Source: Anisakis pegreffii (lineage: Eukaryota > Nematoda > Chromadorea > Rhabditida > Anisakidae). Taken from it: 64,000 nt of DNA. This document shows positions 38,400 through 50,982 of the stretch, piece by piece. The stretch covers positions 304,707-368,706 of the forward strand of contig JAPYMA010003045.1 of assembly GCA_035041965.1 (NCBI GenBank), written 5' to 3'. Under the pieces are notes generated by a model, which was not told where the DNA came from, searched no databases, and saw only the letters and a list, made by a program, of their open reading frames with translations. The position numbers were made by a program, and so were the translations under genes. How positions within the stretch are numbered: the first letter of the stretch is position 1; each line of letters opens with the position of its first letter.

Positions 38400-41300
38400 A
38401 CTCAAGAAGAGGTGGACCTGCGTTGTCGGTAACTTCGTTTTCTGTGCATTTTTTTGCTCACTTCACGGAATTTGCATTCTTCTCTTAACGATAATGAGAA
38501 TCAATCCGTTCTTTCATACCAAAGAAACAATGAAGATGGAACTGGTGAACACTCACTAAAAGATCTTTGCAAGAAGGCATCTGCGAAGAAGAAGAGAAAA
38601 CAGAAACGAAAAGAAATTTGACAAGAAGAAAAAGCTGGTTGGAAAAAATGAAATGAAATTATCATTGAGTTGATTCGTTGAATAGTGACAGCAAGAGATG
38701 AGCGAGGTAATTAGATAGACATCTAAGTGCATTACATAGGCATCGAAGAATTTCAGATGAAACAAACTGATAAACAACTATTGTCGTTGAAGAACGCGAA
38801 CCGGTATTAAAAATATCATTTTCATAGAATGAGGCACATAATGAATTGTTTTCGAATTTGTGAGTGTGTCTTTGTGTGCATGCATGTGCATCTGCGTGAA
38901 TTTTCTTCCTTCGAAGAAACTTTTTTCGCACTTTTTCTTGTTTTTCTTCCGAATTGTTGATGAGGTTTGTTTGAATCATTTGAATTAAATCAAGGAAAAC
39001 CTGTTCAGAGAAACGTCCGTCAAACTGAAAAGATTGCAGAAAAAAAGAGTTGGCCTAATTCGTCGACGATGAAAACTGCATGAAACATCTCACAATCAAA
39101 CAAATGAACATTCTGCAAAAATGAAAAATGCAATTTAAAATTTTCGCACTAAAGAACCAATTCGATCAACTATTCACAATCGTTATTTAATTTCATAATC
39201 TGCAATTGTTCTTCGATGTTGATTACGAATGAAAATGAGTTATAATGCATGCATGTGTTATGCGTCTGTCATTACAATACCATGCATCCTCAAATTACAA
39301 TCCGATTTACCCAAGTACCAATATTTATTGCACTCACCCAAAATTGTATTCAAATGTTCTTCAGTGCTTTGACTTTTTATTATGTGATACATAATAAAAA
39401 TTGTGAAATTTTTTTAAATAGGAAAATGAACAGCAAAGGATAGAAGCTAGATATATGACCAGGATTGCCTCTCTCCGACAGAAAACATATTTTACCTGCC
39501 CGGGTTATGAGTGAAAACAAGGTGATGGTCGAACTTAAAATACTGCGAAGCATTTTTGTTTGGTTTGAACTCAATCGGTTTGTTGCTTAGTTCCAACAAA
39601 ATTGTTTTGAATCATCGATATTGCGTTCATAAACGGAACTTCAATTCAAAAGTGATGAAGAGAGGAATGGTGTTTGAAAAAGTTGAATGATAACATCGAA
39701 AACGAGTGTACCAAGAATGTACCATCGCCGGTTCCAGTTGTTCGTGTCATTTGGTGATATTACGCTGAGAATCGCATGAACGATGAGAGAATAATATCAT
39801 ACGTTTCGTTTAATAAAAACTTTCATGTGTTTTCGATGAAGTCAGCACGGTGAATTTCGATAAAATTGAAATGCATTCAAGTATTAATATACTGCAGTTT
39901 TGTTACCATTGACCATTGGGAAAATCGATTATTGATTGAGAATGGTAGAATTCAAAAGTTATTTACGTGCATCCTCACACTATATTCATTTGAATTTGTT
40001 TGCGGGAATCATGAACATTAGAATTTCAAGATTGGGAGGAAAATATTGTAAAGATCATTGAATCAGAGACCTATTCCAGTGTTATTCACTGGTTTAACCT
40101 GAAGATAGTACTGGGCAAAGCGATATTTGATACATAAACATACTAATGTCTCCCCTGGCAATAATCCTCACAAGTACGTTTAAACGTATCAAATTCAAGG
40201 CCATTTTGTTCAGATTCGTCGTTTCATGCATCAACAATTACTAATTGCATCGATATATTTTGCCAGCATAAAGTATGCCAAAATGGAATTGTACAAAAAA
40301 AGAAAACATAACCTTGAAATGCTGGAAATGAGAATTTCCAATTATTTTTTCAGATAATCACGTTAAAAAAACCATATTAATGTTAAATTAGCTACCACTG
40401 AAGGATCTAAATAAACACTAGCATTGTCAGAAATAATATATACAATGAATTACCATTTTTTGTTTATCCATTCACCTATGTTACAGATATCTTACTGAAA
40501 TCATTTATCATGAGTTTCATAATACCAGTCCTGTCAACTTGCCCAGTTCTTTTAAACTTTACATTTCTTTACTTTATTTCACTCTCAGTTGTTTTATTGC
40601 TCTACTTCACTTGCAAAATATCGACCATTTTCTGTATGCTGAGATCGGTATTAATACCGGTATCGTTTTTCAATGCCGATACGATACCGATATTGAAAAG
40701 CAACTTTTGAAATATAGAAAAGTGACTTGTTCAACACTTTCATTTTGAGCCAATGTCTTCATTATTATTCAGAAAACAATTTATTTAACAAATCACTCAC
40801 CAAAGCTCAAGAAATTTAACAAATATGAAAAATGGGTATGTTCTAGTCGTGATGGATATACTACCGAATTCACTAAAAATGACTTGTGCTATGAATACCG
40901 AAAATACCGTGAATATCGACATCACAAATCCCGAGATCGGTACCGCTTTTCTAATACCAGTATTCGGTATTACCGAGATCTCGTGCAAACACTAGAAGCG
41001 AAGTATGTCTGATCTAATAATTCAATCTACTTGGGGTAAAAACTTTCACTTGAAACCGAATGTTGTATCAGTATCATTGAATCTAATCTGATTTCATTTT
41101 AAACGTTCATAAATTTTGCATTGATTGTCATTGATTAACTCAATTTTGGCCTTCAATAAAATTTAAAAATCTTTTGCAAGATCTAAAACCTATAGGCGCA
41201 AAGAAATTGAAGAGATAGCCTTTTTAGACTCTTATCATAATTAAGATCTTAGTCGGCATTCACACTGCATACACATCAATCAGAAATATAGGATGCTTTT

Positions 41301-42564
41301 TTAAAAATCTGTTTTGTGTTCCTATGTTGAATGAAGTCTTTCTTGGGCAGTTAAGAATTTGCACTTTTGCGTATCCTCTTTTACATGCACAACTGAATCA
41401 AGTTGTCTTTTATATTTAACCTTGCAAATGATTATTGCATGAATGATAAAACCGTCATGAATGCAATCAACAACCACTCACCACTCAGTTTGTCACCTTA
41501 ACCCAAACATTAACACCGAGTACATCCAAGTGCGAGGAAACATAACAAAAAATAAGAATAATTTATTGTTGATACTTCCTTTAACGTTTACGAATTAACA
41601 TCGAACACATCAATCAAAACCGTTTGAAAATATTTCGATAGAAAAACAGATTGTCACTATAAAAATGAACGATGATAAATATTATCATCTACTCGAATAA
41701 TGACAGATCACGAATGAATTCATATCCAACAGAGTTCAGTTTTCCCTTTCTCACTTGGTGATTCTTGACTTTTTTACCGATCACTCACCGTCAACCGGAT
41801 GTGAACGTAACTCATAATAAATGCAGAAAATAAACTACTGATATGCACTGCTAATCCCAGATGCGCTTTTAAACGATGCTGCCCTTAAATAGGTGACAAA
41901 AACCGAGAAGAAGAACGATTATGAAAAAGAAGGAATAGATGAGTAAAATATCGAAAATGGTCGTCAGAACGAGTAAATATCGAAAGTGATCGGCAGACTG
42001 AGGATTTCTTTCAGTTTTTCAACAAAACACACTGACCAATCGAGCTACAATTTTGATGTTGCATAAAAAACAGAGATAAACTGTTGGCGAATATGTGAAA
42101 GTTTCCGGTATCACCAATAACAGCTATCACATTTCTGCCGCTAAAACATGAGAAATGAATCAGAGCAACACTGAACGCGAACAACTTTAAACTATCATTT
42201 CTATCATAAAACTCAACGAGAAAGAAAAACCATATAAAACGATTTGAAAGTAAAATATTTACATCTTTTCTTCAAGAAAAGAGTACAATCACAATCAAAT
42301 AAAACGTATACCACAATCACAGACATTGCATTTAATTCAGCAAAACGGTGAAAATCATTTCATAACATTACACAGTCAGCAATGAACACTTACTTCCAAA
42401 GTGTACTATGGCGATCTCAAACAACAGAAGGAAAGCGATCAAATGAGACCAGAAACCCATCAACAGCTTGACATAATTCGAGAAAATTGTTAATTCGGTA
42501 GAAACGAATTCATTTTGGAAACATTCACAAAAGCCGATTGAGGAAGATAGTGAAAAAACCCGCC
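38400..42564. other. Intergenic stretch up to the palindrome, no gene recognised
   Basis: No protein family or exon chain was seen on either strand. The stretch holds a MITE-like element (about 40633-40994). Its last bases, next to 42565, would pair with sequence beyond the right edge of the window if the palindrome continues. Confidence 0.55.
40633..40994. mobile_element. Degenerate MITE-like element with CGGTATT-rich ends
   Basis: The left end (TGCTGAGATCGGTATTAATA, from 40637) resembles the reverse complement of the right end (TGCACGAGATCTCGGTAATA, complement of 40986 downward). Both continue with CCG..(T)GGTAT. The ends are dense in CGGTAT/ATACCG words, including a perfect 14-bp palindrome at 40646-40659 and GTATCG/CGATAC pairs at about 40661-40686. 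The interior is AT-rich and has no coding capacity. This matches non-autonomous DNA transposons with long terminal inverted repeats. The ends have decayed and I could not identify a target-site duplication. Confidence 0.5.
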
Positions 42565-43598
42565 ACTATCTTTCACTCAAACTGAAGAAACGATCGTCAA
42601 AGCAGGTCATGAAAATGAAAATTAATAATTTTCAGTCAACCCTAATAACAATCATATAAAGCACAGTCATAAACACAAAAATATGAACATTCACAACGAA
42701 AAGTTTCATTAAAAACGCTATTTATGATCGTAAACTACCGCAGTTACAGTATATAATTGTATTTGTGGGAACATAATTGCAACTTGTGGGAACAGTTCCT
42801 TCGTTCTATTCTTTTAATTTTCGTAGCACAACGAATGTTGTGTCGACATTATTGCAATTTAAGGTGAATTCTGACCGTGAGACATGCACTGATAAAGATC
42901 GTAGCATTGGTAAAGGAATTAACAAATGAGGAAAATACACCAAAATGTATACAAACATGCCACGAACTATCAATCAATCCTTTAATGGCATTTCATCACA
43001 GATGTGTGCTTTCAAAACTAATATCAGCTATGATAAATATAGGAAGTTTTATCAAAGTCAAAGATGAACGCAGATTCTTTGTACACAACAAAGCAAGTGA
43101 ATGAGAGTCACTTCGAGAAAAGAGACAATACTAGTAACGCTTTAAAAGTGATCATTCTTCATCACTGAAGAGTGGACACTGCAGAGAATATTGATGCTTT
43201 TCATATGATGAAACTAGAATGTTCAGCTATTTGAGGATGCAGTTTAATCTGAGCATGCGTACTGCTATTCATAACGAAAAGACAACTGTGCAGTATTTTC
43301 TGAAGAACTGCAGATTGCATTTGATTTTTTGTTCGTTTTGAAACTTCATAAATATTACTCAATGTTGTATCGAAGTTTTAGCATTGAACAGATGTTGACA
43401 TAGCATCACTTGAGTCGAGTCATTCACATTCAAAAAAAATGAAGCTAATACTCCATTTTTGTTTGCTCAGTAAACGGAATAATATTCAAAATGATAAGGC
43501 AATGATAATATCATTGAACAAAGACATTCAATCTACTGAACAGAATATGAAAAAACTCAAAGATAAAACAATAATGCAGAACAAAAGTCGAGATGGAT

Positions 43599-46500
43599 CT
43601 AAAATATATTGGGACAAATCGACCAATCTCCAAGTTTCTTCTTCTCCCAATATTCTCCCGTAAACATGTGAATTACGGCACCTGTTGGCTCATGCTGCGC
43701 CTTTCTGAACCATATCGGCTGATACTCCTCGAAGGGCTCCCCTGAACACAAAACACTGATGGTTTGATGAATGTTATACATGAGAATATGGGCGCTTATT
43801 GAAATGATTTGAACATTCCGCAGCAATTAAAACGTTCATCATCAGAAAGAAGCACAGTTTGAATATTTATCCTCAAAGAAACACTGCAAATCTCATTGCG
43901 TAATAATGAATACCATCAGTATCATAATATGAAAATCTGCTGAAAATCAGTGAAAGATTACGATACCGCATACTATTCAACACCCTCAACGTAACATATT
44001 TCTTTTCTCAACATCAGCAACAAAACAACTGATAAACGACAACAACAACTCGATAGACTAACCAGCTTGTAATGCTTTTTCAGCGAGAGCCTCTCGATTC
44101 CTCCTCACAGTTCGTTGTTTCTCTTCGATTTCCACCTTAACACGGTTCGCATCATCCCATTTCCCTTCTTCCATTAACCTTTGATCCGGACGTAGTCTTG
44201 AATCCGTTGGTGCAACACCAACTTCGGGCTCATTCAGCTCCACGGCAAGCTTTGTGAAATAGTACATCTTTTCGCAATTTGGACTGCAACTTCTTATTCT
44301 TCTCTAACGAATAATTTTAATCTTGCAACAATGAATCCAGCTTCAACGGAAGAAAGAATATCGAATCATTGCGTATGAAGTACGTGATTCAGCCAAAACC
44401 GACTGATTGATCAAACCAATTTTTTTATCAAACGCATTCAAATGAGAACAATTCTTGCTCAGTATTATCGCATATATTCGAATATTATCCTCAGCAAATT
44501 ATCTCTGAGCCATCACTCCAGGTTCCTACGAATTTTTTTGGGGGGAAATATATCAAATAGAATTATGAGATCTTTAATCAGTACTAACTGATACAGAGAT
44601 ACAGCGAGCAGAATCTAATTCACGAAACTGGAGAGCTGACTTAACGAAGAAATTGTTGGCAAATGTAACAACACAATCAATACATCAAGAAAGAAGTTTC
44701 GGTAAAGAAACTGAAGAAACGATAAAATTGATTGACGCAAATTCATAAGTGACTGATTGAAAATGAAACTCACTAGGGCGGATTAACGGTCCACATACGC
44801 AGTGGAGGACCTGTTTCAAAAACAGATTTTTCGCCTTTGTTATCATTATCTTTGATCACTCTTAACATATCCAAACTTTTATCCCACGTTCCTTGAATAA
44901 TCCACTCCACCTTTCCTTTGCTATTCTTTACTAAACCCGTCACCTGAGCATAATTTTAGCATTCACTAATGCTGATAAACTTTTACAATTAACAGAACGG
45001 CTATTAATATTATCATCATTGTTTGCAACGTTACCATTTTCATTACACAAAAAATTTCATGAATTTACAATCTGACGCTTCAAGAAAATGGAAAAAATAA
45101 AATAACCTTGCGAGGTATTTCCCTGGAGAAGTAGCTGTACGGATGGAATTTCAGGAAGCATTTATCGCCGGTTGCATGGTTATCAATGACCATTTCGCCG
45201 TGGTTATCAATCCACAATTTACCAACAATTATATTATGAACTGTTGTTGTTACTTTTTTAAATGAGTAGATATTTTTCTGACCTCGAAACTGAAATTTTT
45301 ATAAAATTACTTCCTTTTTTAAATGTTTTGCTATCATCATCATGTCATGGTTTCCATTATTGTTCTTTTTATTATTATTGTTATTATATTATTATTTTAT
45401 TACTATTATTATTATATCATTATTATTATCATTATTATTATTGCGCTACTTATCACTGTCATCTTATTCGAAAAAATCCTGTGCCAGAGGAACCAATGCT
45501 GATTAAATCATTCGATAATGAGGGAGCGATTCGATTAGTGATAAAACTCAACTGCAATCAGCAACACTTACTGATAAAAAGAACGACTATAAAAAAATTC
45601 AAGCAAACACTTTATTCAAGAATACGGCGTGAAAAATCCAGCAAATCTGTTGATGATAAAACGTCTGATGACAGTAACAATACTAACATTTCATATCCAA
45701 ATGGCTTCAAACTATCAACAATTGAGTTGTCGGAAGTTTTGTTCAAAGAAAGGTATGAAAGTGATGGATAAAAACCAACCTGAACATGTGAATAGCCAAT
45801 CGGAATAACAGAGAGGTATTTTCCACGGAATCGTGAAGTCATTGTAAAATCTTGATGTACCGTCCATTTTCGACCATCTGCATGATGAGCGGTTATTGGT
45901 GGGTGATGCGAAACCTTAATGATCATACATCGATGAATGGAATTGCTGAACTGATTGCTATTAGTAGTGATGGTGAAAACCTTCTATTGAGCATACAAAA
46001 CGTGTTACCTGTTCGGCGAGCGATTTCCATCCGAGATCAGCCATACGATCACATTCGAACGTTTCACCGAGCAGTGGATTGAACGGTTTCGTTGTTCGAT
46101 TACCGGTCGTCGAATATGAACTTACCGCGTAAGCAGCAATGTAGCACATTTGCTCTAGCGAATCACTACAATCTGCAGCCATATCCAGCAAATAAGAATA
46201 CTCTAGATCTTCAGAGATTCGCTGCAGTACTGATAATGGCTCATTGAAATTCACCTGGAATTCATTTCATTCATACTTTATTGAACGTTCAACGATGTAT
46301 TTTAGAGGCTTTCAGCCTATGACAGCAAAGTACGAACATTCGTATTTGTAACCATACCATTAATAATCGTTTGCTTGGCGAAAAATTACTCGAAGATTAT
46401 GAGCTGAATTAACCGAGTAAACAGAACAACAAATTACGAATCATTACGTGTGTTTTCAAAGCTCAGCCATGAGAAAACATGTGCCACAATTACTAAGAAT

Positions 46501-47514
46501 ATGTGCTCTTTGTGCTCCACCCTCCTCCCTCCCCCCCCAACAATCTGCAACATGAGAAGAGCAAAACAAAACGAAACAGCAACAAACCGGCATAGGTATT
46601 TTTGAGAGTTCTTTGCCAATGCAATTTCGCATAATTGACCATAAATTAAGCGATACTTGCGGTCGATCGGGTATTCGCGTTCGTCTCCGTTTGGCAACCG
46701 ACTGATGATCGACGCGAGGAACTAACGGTCTTGACCCTGCATTATACTGAAATTTATTTTAAAATCATCCATTATTCTATTACATAATTACCGCTTCATA
46801 ATTAACAGTTCTAGGCAACTAACGAATGAAGAGAAAACTGAATCATCAAGTAAGTCAAAGCATTCAAAAAACTAATTGATACCAAGGTGTTGACATGCAC
46901 TGCAAAAATTTATTGCCACAAAAAATCATCTCGTTATCAGAGGACCCAAAAACCTCCAATTCAAAATTGCAATATTCAGTGCCATTGAAATTTTCCATTT
47001 GTTCGTATGAGTTTGTTCTTGATGTTTTCAGATGTTGACTAAATTTCCCACTGTGCTGAGTCTCGATATTGGAAATTTAAAAAAAAAGAAATCTAAACTG
47101 TTGAACCTGAACAGATGCGGCGGAAGGTGTCACAATTTCGGCATCAAATAATGCCCGATCCGCCTCCTCACACACTGAACCGGTATGCGATGAATTGGAT
47201 TTCCTTCAAATACCAGGCAATTTTCTTCAACAACTGTCATCTAGGCGTACAAACTCTTCGGGAAGAATTTCAGCCTTCGAGAAGAAGCGAATGAAGAGAA
47301 TTACAGCCGTTATCATATTTAGGATAGAAATAATTACGAGAACGGCAGCACGCTCAGAAATGGAATGTTGTTATGGATTATAGAGAGATCGATATGACAT
47401 GAAACCGATAAGTTTTTTGAAAAAAAAAAGAAACTACAAACCGATCATCGCTCCGCGAATCATTATTCATTTTATCGGAAGCGTCGTGAAACTCTTCGTC
47501 ACTTTCCAAAAATG
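43599..47514 (-). CDS. Oxysterol-binding protein, left copy (5' end not found)
   Basis: Nine exons on the minus strand: 47442-47514, 47107-47203, 46588-46746, 46009-46254, 45780-45914, 45107-45289, 44774-44943, 44063-44283, 43599-43741. They mirror the right-arm gene exon by exon, with every splice site conserved. The encoded ~475 residues run from a FFAT-like segment to the C-terminal CPNIF and cover the whole lipid-binding domain; the right-copy entry gives the motifs. I saw only synonymous differences in coding DNA (an Ala GCT/GCC in the LDMAADCSD segment and a Lys AAG/AAA in the SKGKVEW segment). The first listed exon starts in mid-codon, so at least one upstream exon must exist. It would lie between here and the palindrome centre, or in the opposite arm, and I could not identify it. 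The gene points away from the palindrome centre. Confidence 0.93.
45370..45442. repeat. ATT-type microsatellite, left arm
   Basis: Imperfect ATT/TTA repeat inside an OSBP intron, mirrored at about 61122-61194. Open frames through it read as Tyr/Ile/Leu runs and are artefacts. Confidence 0.85.
46517..46538 (-). other. Intronic G-run, left OSBP copy
   Basis: Mirror of 60027-60048: a 22-bp purine tract with eight consecutive G then short G runs on the coding strand, inside the intron after the exon ending in SKIPMP. Confidence 0.8.
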
Positions 47515-47620
47515 CTGAAATATTAATAAACTTATTCACAATCAACGCTAATCAGTTTCACTATCCATCTCAATGGTTGTTTCACTTTTTGAGACCTAAC
47601 AACTGACGATTTGTCTATTC

Positions 47621-47796
47621 AGCTACTGATATGTAATCACATTCATGACAACACGATGACACCTAATGCTGCGAACAGTGCAAATTTTGTACAAACACAC
47701 AGAGCTGTGACCGAATCGAAATCAAACAATATTCCACGTAATCCACGTACACCTCGCAATCAATCGTTTACCACAATTTCATTCAACTCTCCTTAA
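47621..47796 (+). CDS. Possible last exon of an unidentified gene, left arm
   Basis: After a good acceptor (GTCTATTCAG) an open frame reads LLICNHIHDNTMTPNAANSA, continues rich in Asn, Thr, Pro and Ser, and ends in TTISFNSP before TAA. An AATAAA (about 47903) follows within 110 bp. Composition is protein-like, and the right arm differs by one residue (Ala to Thr in the PNAANS segment). It lies antisense to the OSBP gene, just upstream of its first identified exon. No upstream partner exon and no family were recognised, so this may be a chance frame. Confidence 0.25.
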
Positions 47797-49407
47797 CAAA
47801 CCAATCTGCACTACATTAGAAATTCTCATTATACAATTCACTGATCCACTTCAACAACCCATAATGAACAACAATATTGAAAATATTATAAATACTCTAC
47901 TCCAATAAATTCTCAAACACAACAATAATAATACACTCAACAATAATGAATATATTCCAACAATCGCAAACACTCTACTCCAGTAAACAACTTCTCAAAA
48001 TTTCATATCAATACAAAAAAATTCCCGAATTAATTATTACATGTTCAACCGACCATATAATAACGAACAAAATGAAGGCGAATAATCAGTGACGCAAAAA
48101 GCAATGAACTTTTGACACAGGTACAACGATATACCACATTTATAAGGACAATGCAGATGCATCATCGTACCAGAAACTTTTAGTATACTACTTTCCCATG
48201 TAACGTAGGGTGTTTCTTCTAGATCACGAATGATAATACTGTGCTTTGGGACGGTAAATTCGAGGTGCGCAACGCAACGCTCAACCAGACAGTTCCACCT
48301 CGTTTACTTCATTTCTGATTTTGACATGTTACATTGGACATTTTTCATTCAATTCATAACAAACAACAACAAAAAAACACTTGTTTGATATCAATTAAAT
48401 TTCTCGATGAATATTAAGCACACTTTCTTTGTCATATGCTGAAACTGTTGGAGTACGATTCTATCATGTCTCTGGCATGCCGACGATCTTGTTGAAGCTA
48501 TTGTTTCGTGTTGAGTCTCAAAAAAAAAGCATGAGCATGTACTGCTCCACATTAAATATTCATGCTTCGCTATTATCACTTGAGAACGATCATCTCTTCA
48601 TAAGTAAACTCATTGTCAGGCTGATCTTGAAAACAGCACCGAAGAGACCGGTAAAATCACAACATTTGAGTTACAAATCAGTAGTTCGCATGGCAGGGGA
48701 AATTGTGTAGGCTGACAAATCAATGTTGACTGATTCCTTAAAAAACAGTTCTTGTGAGAACGTTTAAGAATATTTTCAAAGTGCTTATCTGATCTCAAGG
48801 AAGTGATTCATTTGATACTATCAACGAATTTTGACAATAAACATTTTGCTCACTGGATCAGCTTCATGTTCTCCATCTAATTCATGTTTTTTTTCGACAT
48901 AAAAAGATTGTCAGTGGTGAAGAGAAAGCAGTAGTCGTATTGTTGAAGGGGGAATGGCACTATGGAACTGATAAAAGGAAATACGAAGCTAAATAGCGCC
49001 GAAATCACTGGTACAGATCTTTACCTGCGCAATACCTGATTGATTACCTGATTGTTAGTATCTTTATTATTCAGTGAATTTATACATTGTAAGACTGCCT
49101 AAGAACATTAACCAGAAATTAACAAAAAATGACAGCAAAACAATTTCCTTATATAACACACTATTGAGATATTTTAAGATAAAGAGTAATGCTACTTTGG
49201 AACAAACAGCCGAGAAACCTTCTTACCGTAATCACTGTTAACTGAACTGTGCTAAATGGTAGATACAACCGCATTCTACTGTATTTACGCTAAGCGCTTC
49301 TTTCCGAGAGCGAATATCCCAAATGAATAACGAAATCAGATGTAATTCTCAAAAATCCAAAATACTTGTTATATCGATACCAAATTACTAGACAGCCCAC
49401 ACAATCA

Positions 49408-49807
49408 TTAGTTAATACCTAATAAATGTGCTAAATATTTTTTGTTCGCAGAACCAACTGTAAATAAATGACCGAATAATGACTGCGAATACATAAATGC
49501 GCAACGATCAACTTCACGTCGCAGACTATCGAGAACAAATACGCATAGCTCTGATAATGAGTGCAATAAGCAAAGCTGATCGTGAGCGTTTAGCAATCTC
49601 AACTCTTCACAAATATCTCATGCTATCGCAATTACCACTACCATTTCTACGAATATTGCTATGAATGTTACGTTGCCATCTATCATTATGGTATAACGCG
49701 ATGTTAACTGCCGAAACAACTACATCAGATAATAATTCAGCGTTCCGATAATAATGTAGTAACAATAATTTACTGATAATAATGATAAAATGCAGTAATA
49801 ATGACAA
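49408..49807 (-). pseudogene. Coding-like fragment with a frame break, left arm
   Basis: Two overlapping frames look protein-like: one runs through AELLSDVVVSAVNIALYHND and RWQRNI and stops at TGA, and the next continues with EELRLLNAHDQL and LHSLSELCVFVLDSLRREVD. They abut at a one-base offset. This could be an unrecognised intron or a decayed exon. The DRWQRN stretch is loosely like the KKWQKS region between the PH and lipid-binding domains of OSBP, but I do not consider that established. Cys replaces Arg in the left copy (HDQLC versus HDQLR). Confidence 0.3.
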
Positions 49808-49815
49808 GATATGAC

Positions 49816-49842
49816 ATAATAATAATAATAATAATAATAATA
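49816..49842. repeat. AAT microsatellite, left arm
   Basis: An AAT tract of about nine uninterrupted units. The right-arm counterpart near 56722 is interrupted (TATTATATATTATTATG), so the two arms have diverged here. Confidence 0.9.
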
Positions 49843-50932
49843 GTATACAAATTGAATTTTCAAGGGATGAAGAGTCAGCAAAACGATCATCACAAATAAA
49901 CTGTCAACTCCATTAGGAAAGAAATTGAACGACCGGTTTTTAGTTAATATTATTGCTGATTCAAAATGGTGTTTTATAAAAGATAACGACACAAATCCAT
50001 TTGTGCGTTACACTGAAAATAACCAAATTGGTATTATTATTACGTTATTGTATTGCTATTTAACATCGCTTCGAAAGATATTTTAAGCACTATAAATTTC
50101 GACTGATATTTAAGTGAAAATGCATCATCAGAGAGTTTCCTTCATCAAAAAACTCTCAACGTCATCACTAAACTCAACATCTGCTCAAAACCTTGATCGG
50201 TCGCAATGGATAGACAATCTATCGATTGAATAAACCTAATTGCCATTGTGCTGTGGAACGAACGAACCAATGAATAAATGAATGGATGAATTCAACAAAA
50301 ATTCATTCCGAGCGAAACGATTCAATAAAAATATCGCTTGTTGTGCTACAATAATGAATGGGTGAGATTGATTTACGATCAAAATAAACAAATATTATAT
50401 TGTTTAAATGAAATGCAATAAATATATAAAGCTAAGCAGAAGTTCGTGTTTATGAATTTGCAGTTGGTCATGATATACATCAATCATCTGCGTATTGATA
50501 AGCAACGTATCAAACGCCAAAAGTCCACACCACACTTTAGGCAGCATGCATCCTCACAATACATTCGCTTTATCACTGATCAATCGATACTTATTCTTAT
50601 ACTAAACACACAGGCATTTACGTCAAACTGTGCTCGACAATATGAAAGTTCACTCGCTGAATGACTTATGAGCGAATAGCAAACAAACTTCTCGACTAAT
50701 TCAGCGAAGAGAAATTTGACGATCATTATTACACAATCCATCCAAACCTGCGAAATTGACCCATTAATATGCGATGGGCATTTTTCTTATGTGTTTCTCT
50801 CGTATATTTGCTATAAAAGTGAGTATTCTACATTTAGAACGGTGTTCATGGAACGTTCATATCAACTAGAGTTCAATCGAGGGCGGAATCAAACTCGCGG
50901 GATCGCCAATAACTGAGGGTAGGGTCGGAGGT

Positions 50933-50982
50933 CCACGAGAGTAGGTAACGGGGTCGGAGGACCCCGTTACCTACTCTCGTGG
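50933..50982. repeat. 23-bp perfect GC-rich hairpin, left arm
   Basis: Stem 50933-50955 (begins CCACGAGAGTAGGTAACG) pairs exactly with 50960-50982 around a 4-nt loop GGAG. The flanks share a GTCGGAGG word (50944-50958 region and upstream at about 50924). The block is far richer in G and C than the surroundings. Confidence 0.95.

Noticed and set aside
45262..45771. 169- and 181-codon frames opposite OSBP (45262-45771 +, 60757-61302 -)
   Set aside because: They run antisense through an OSBP exon and intronic ATT repeats, and their 3' halves differ between arms because of a one-base indel, so they are not conserved coding frames.
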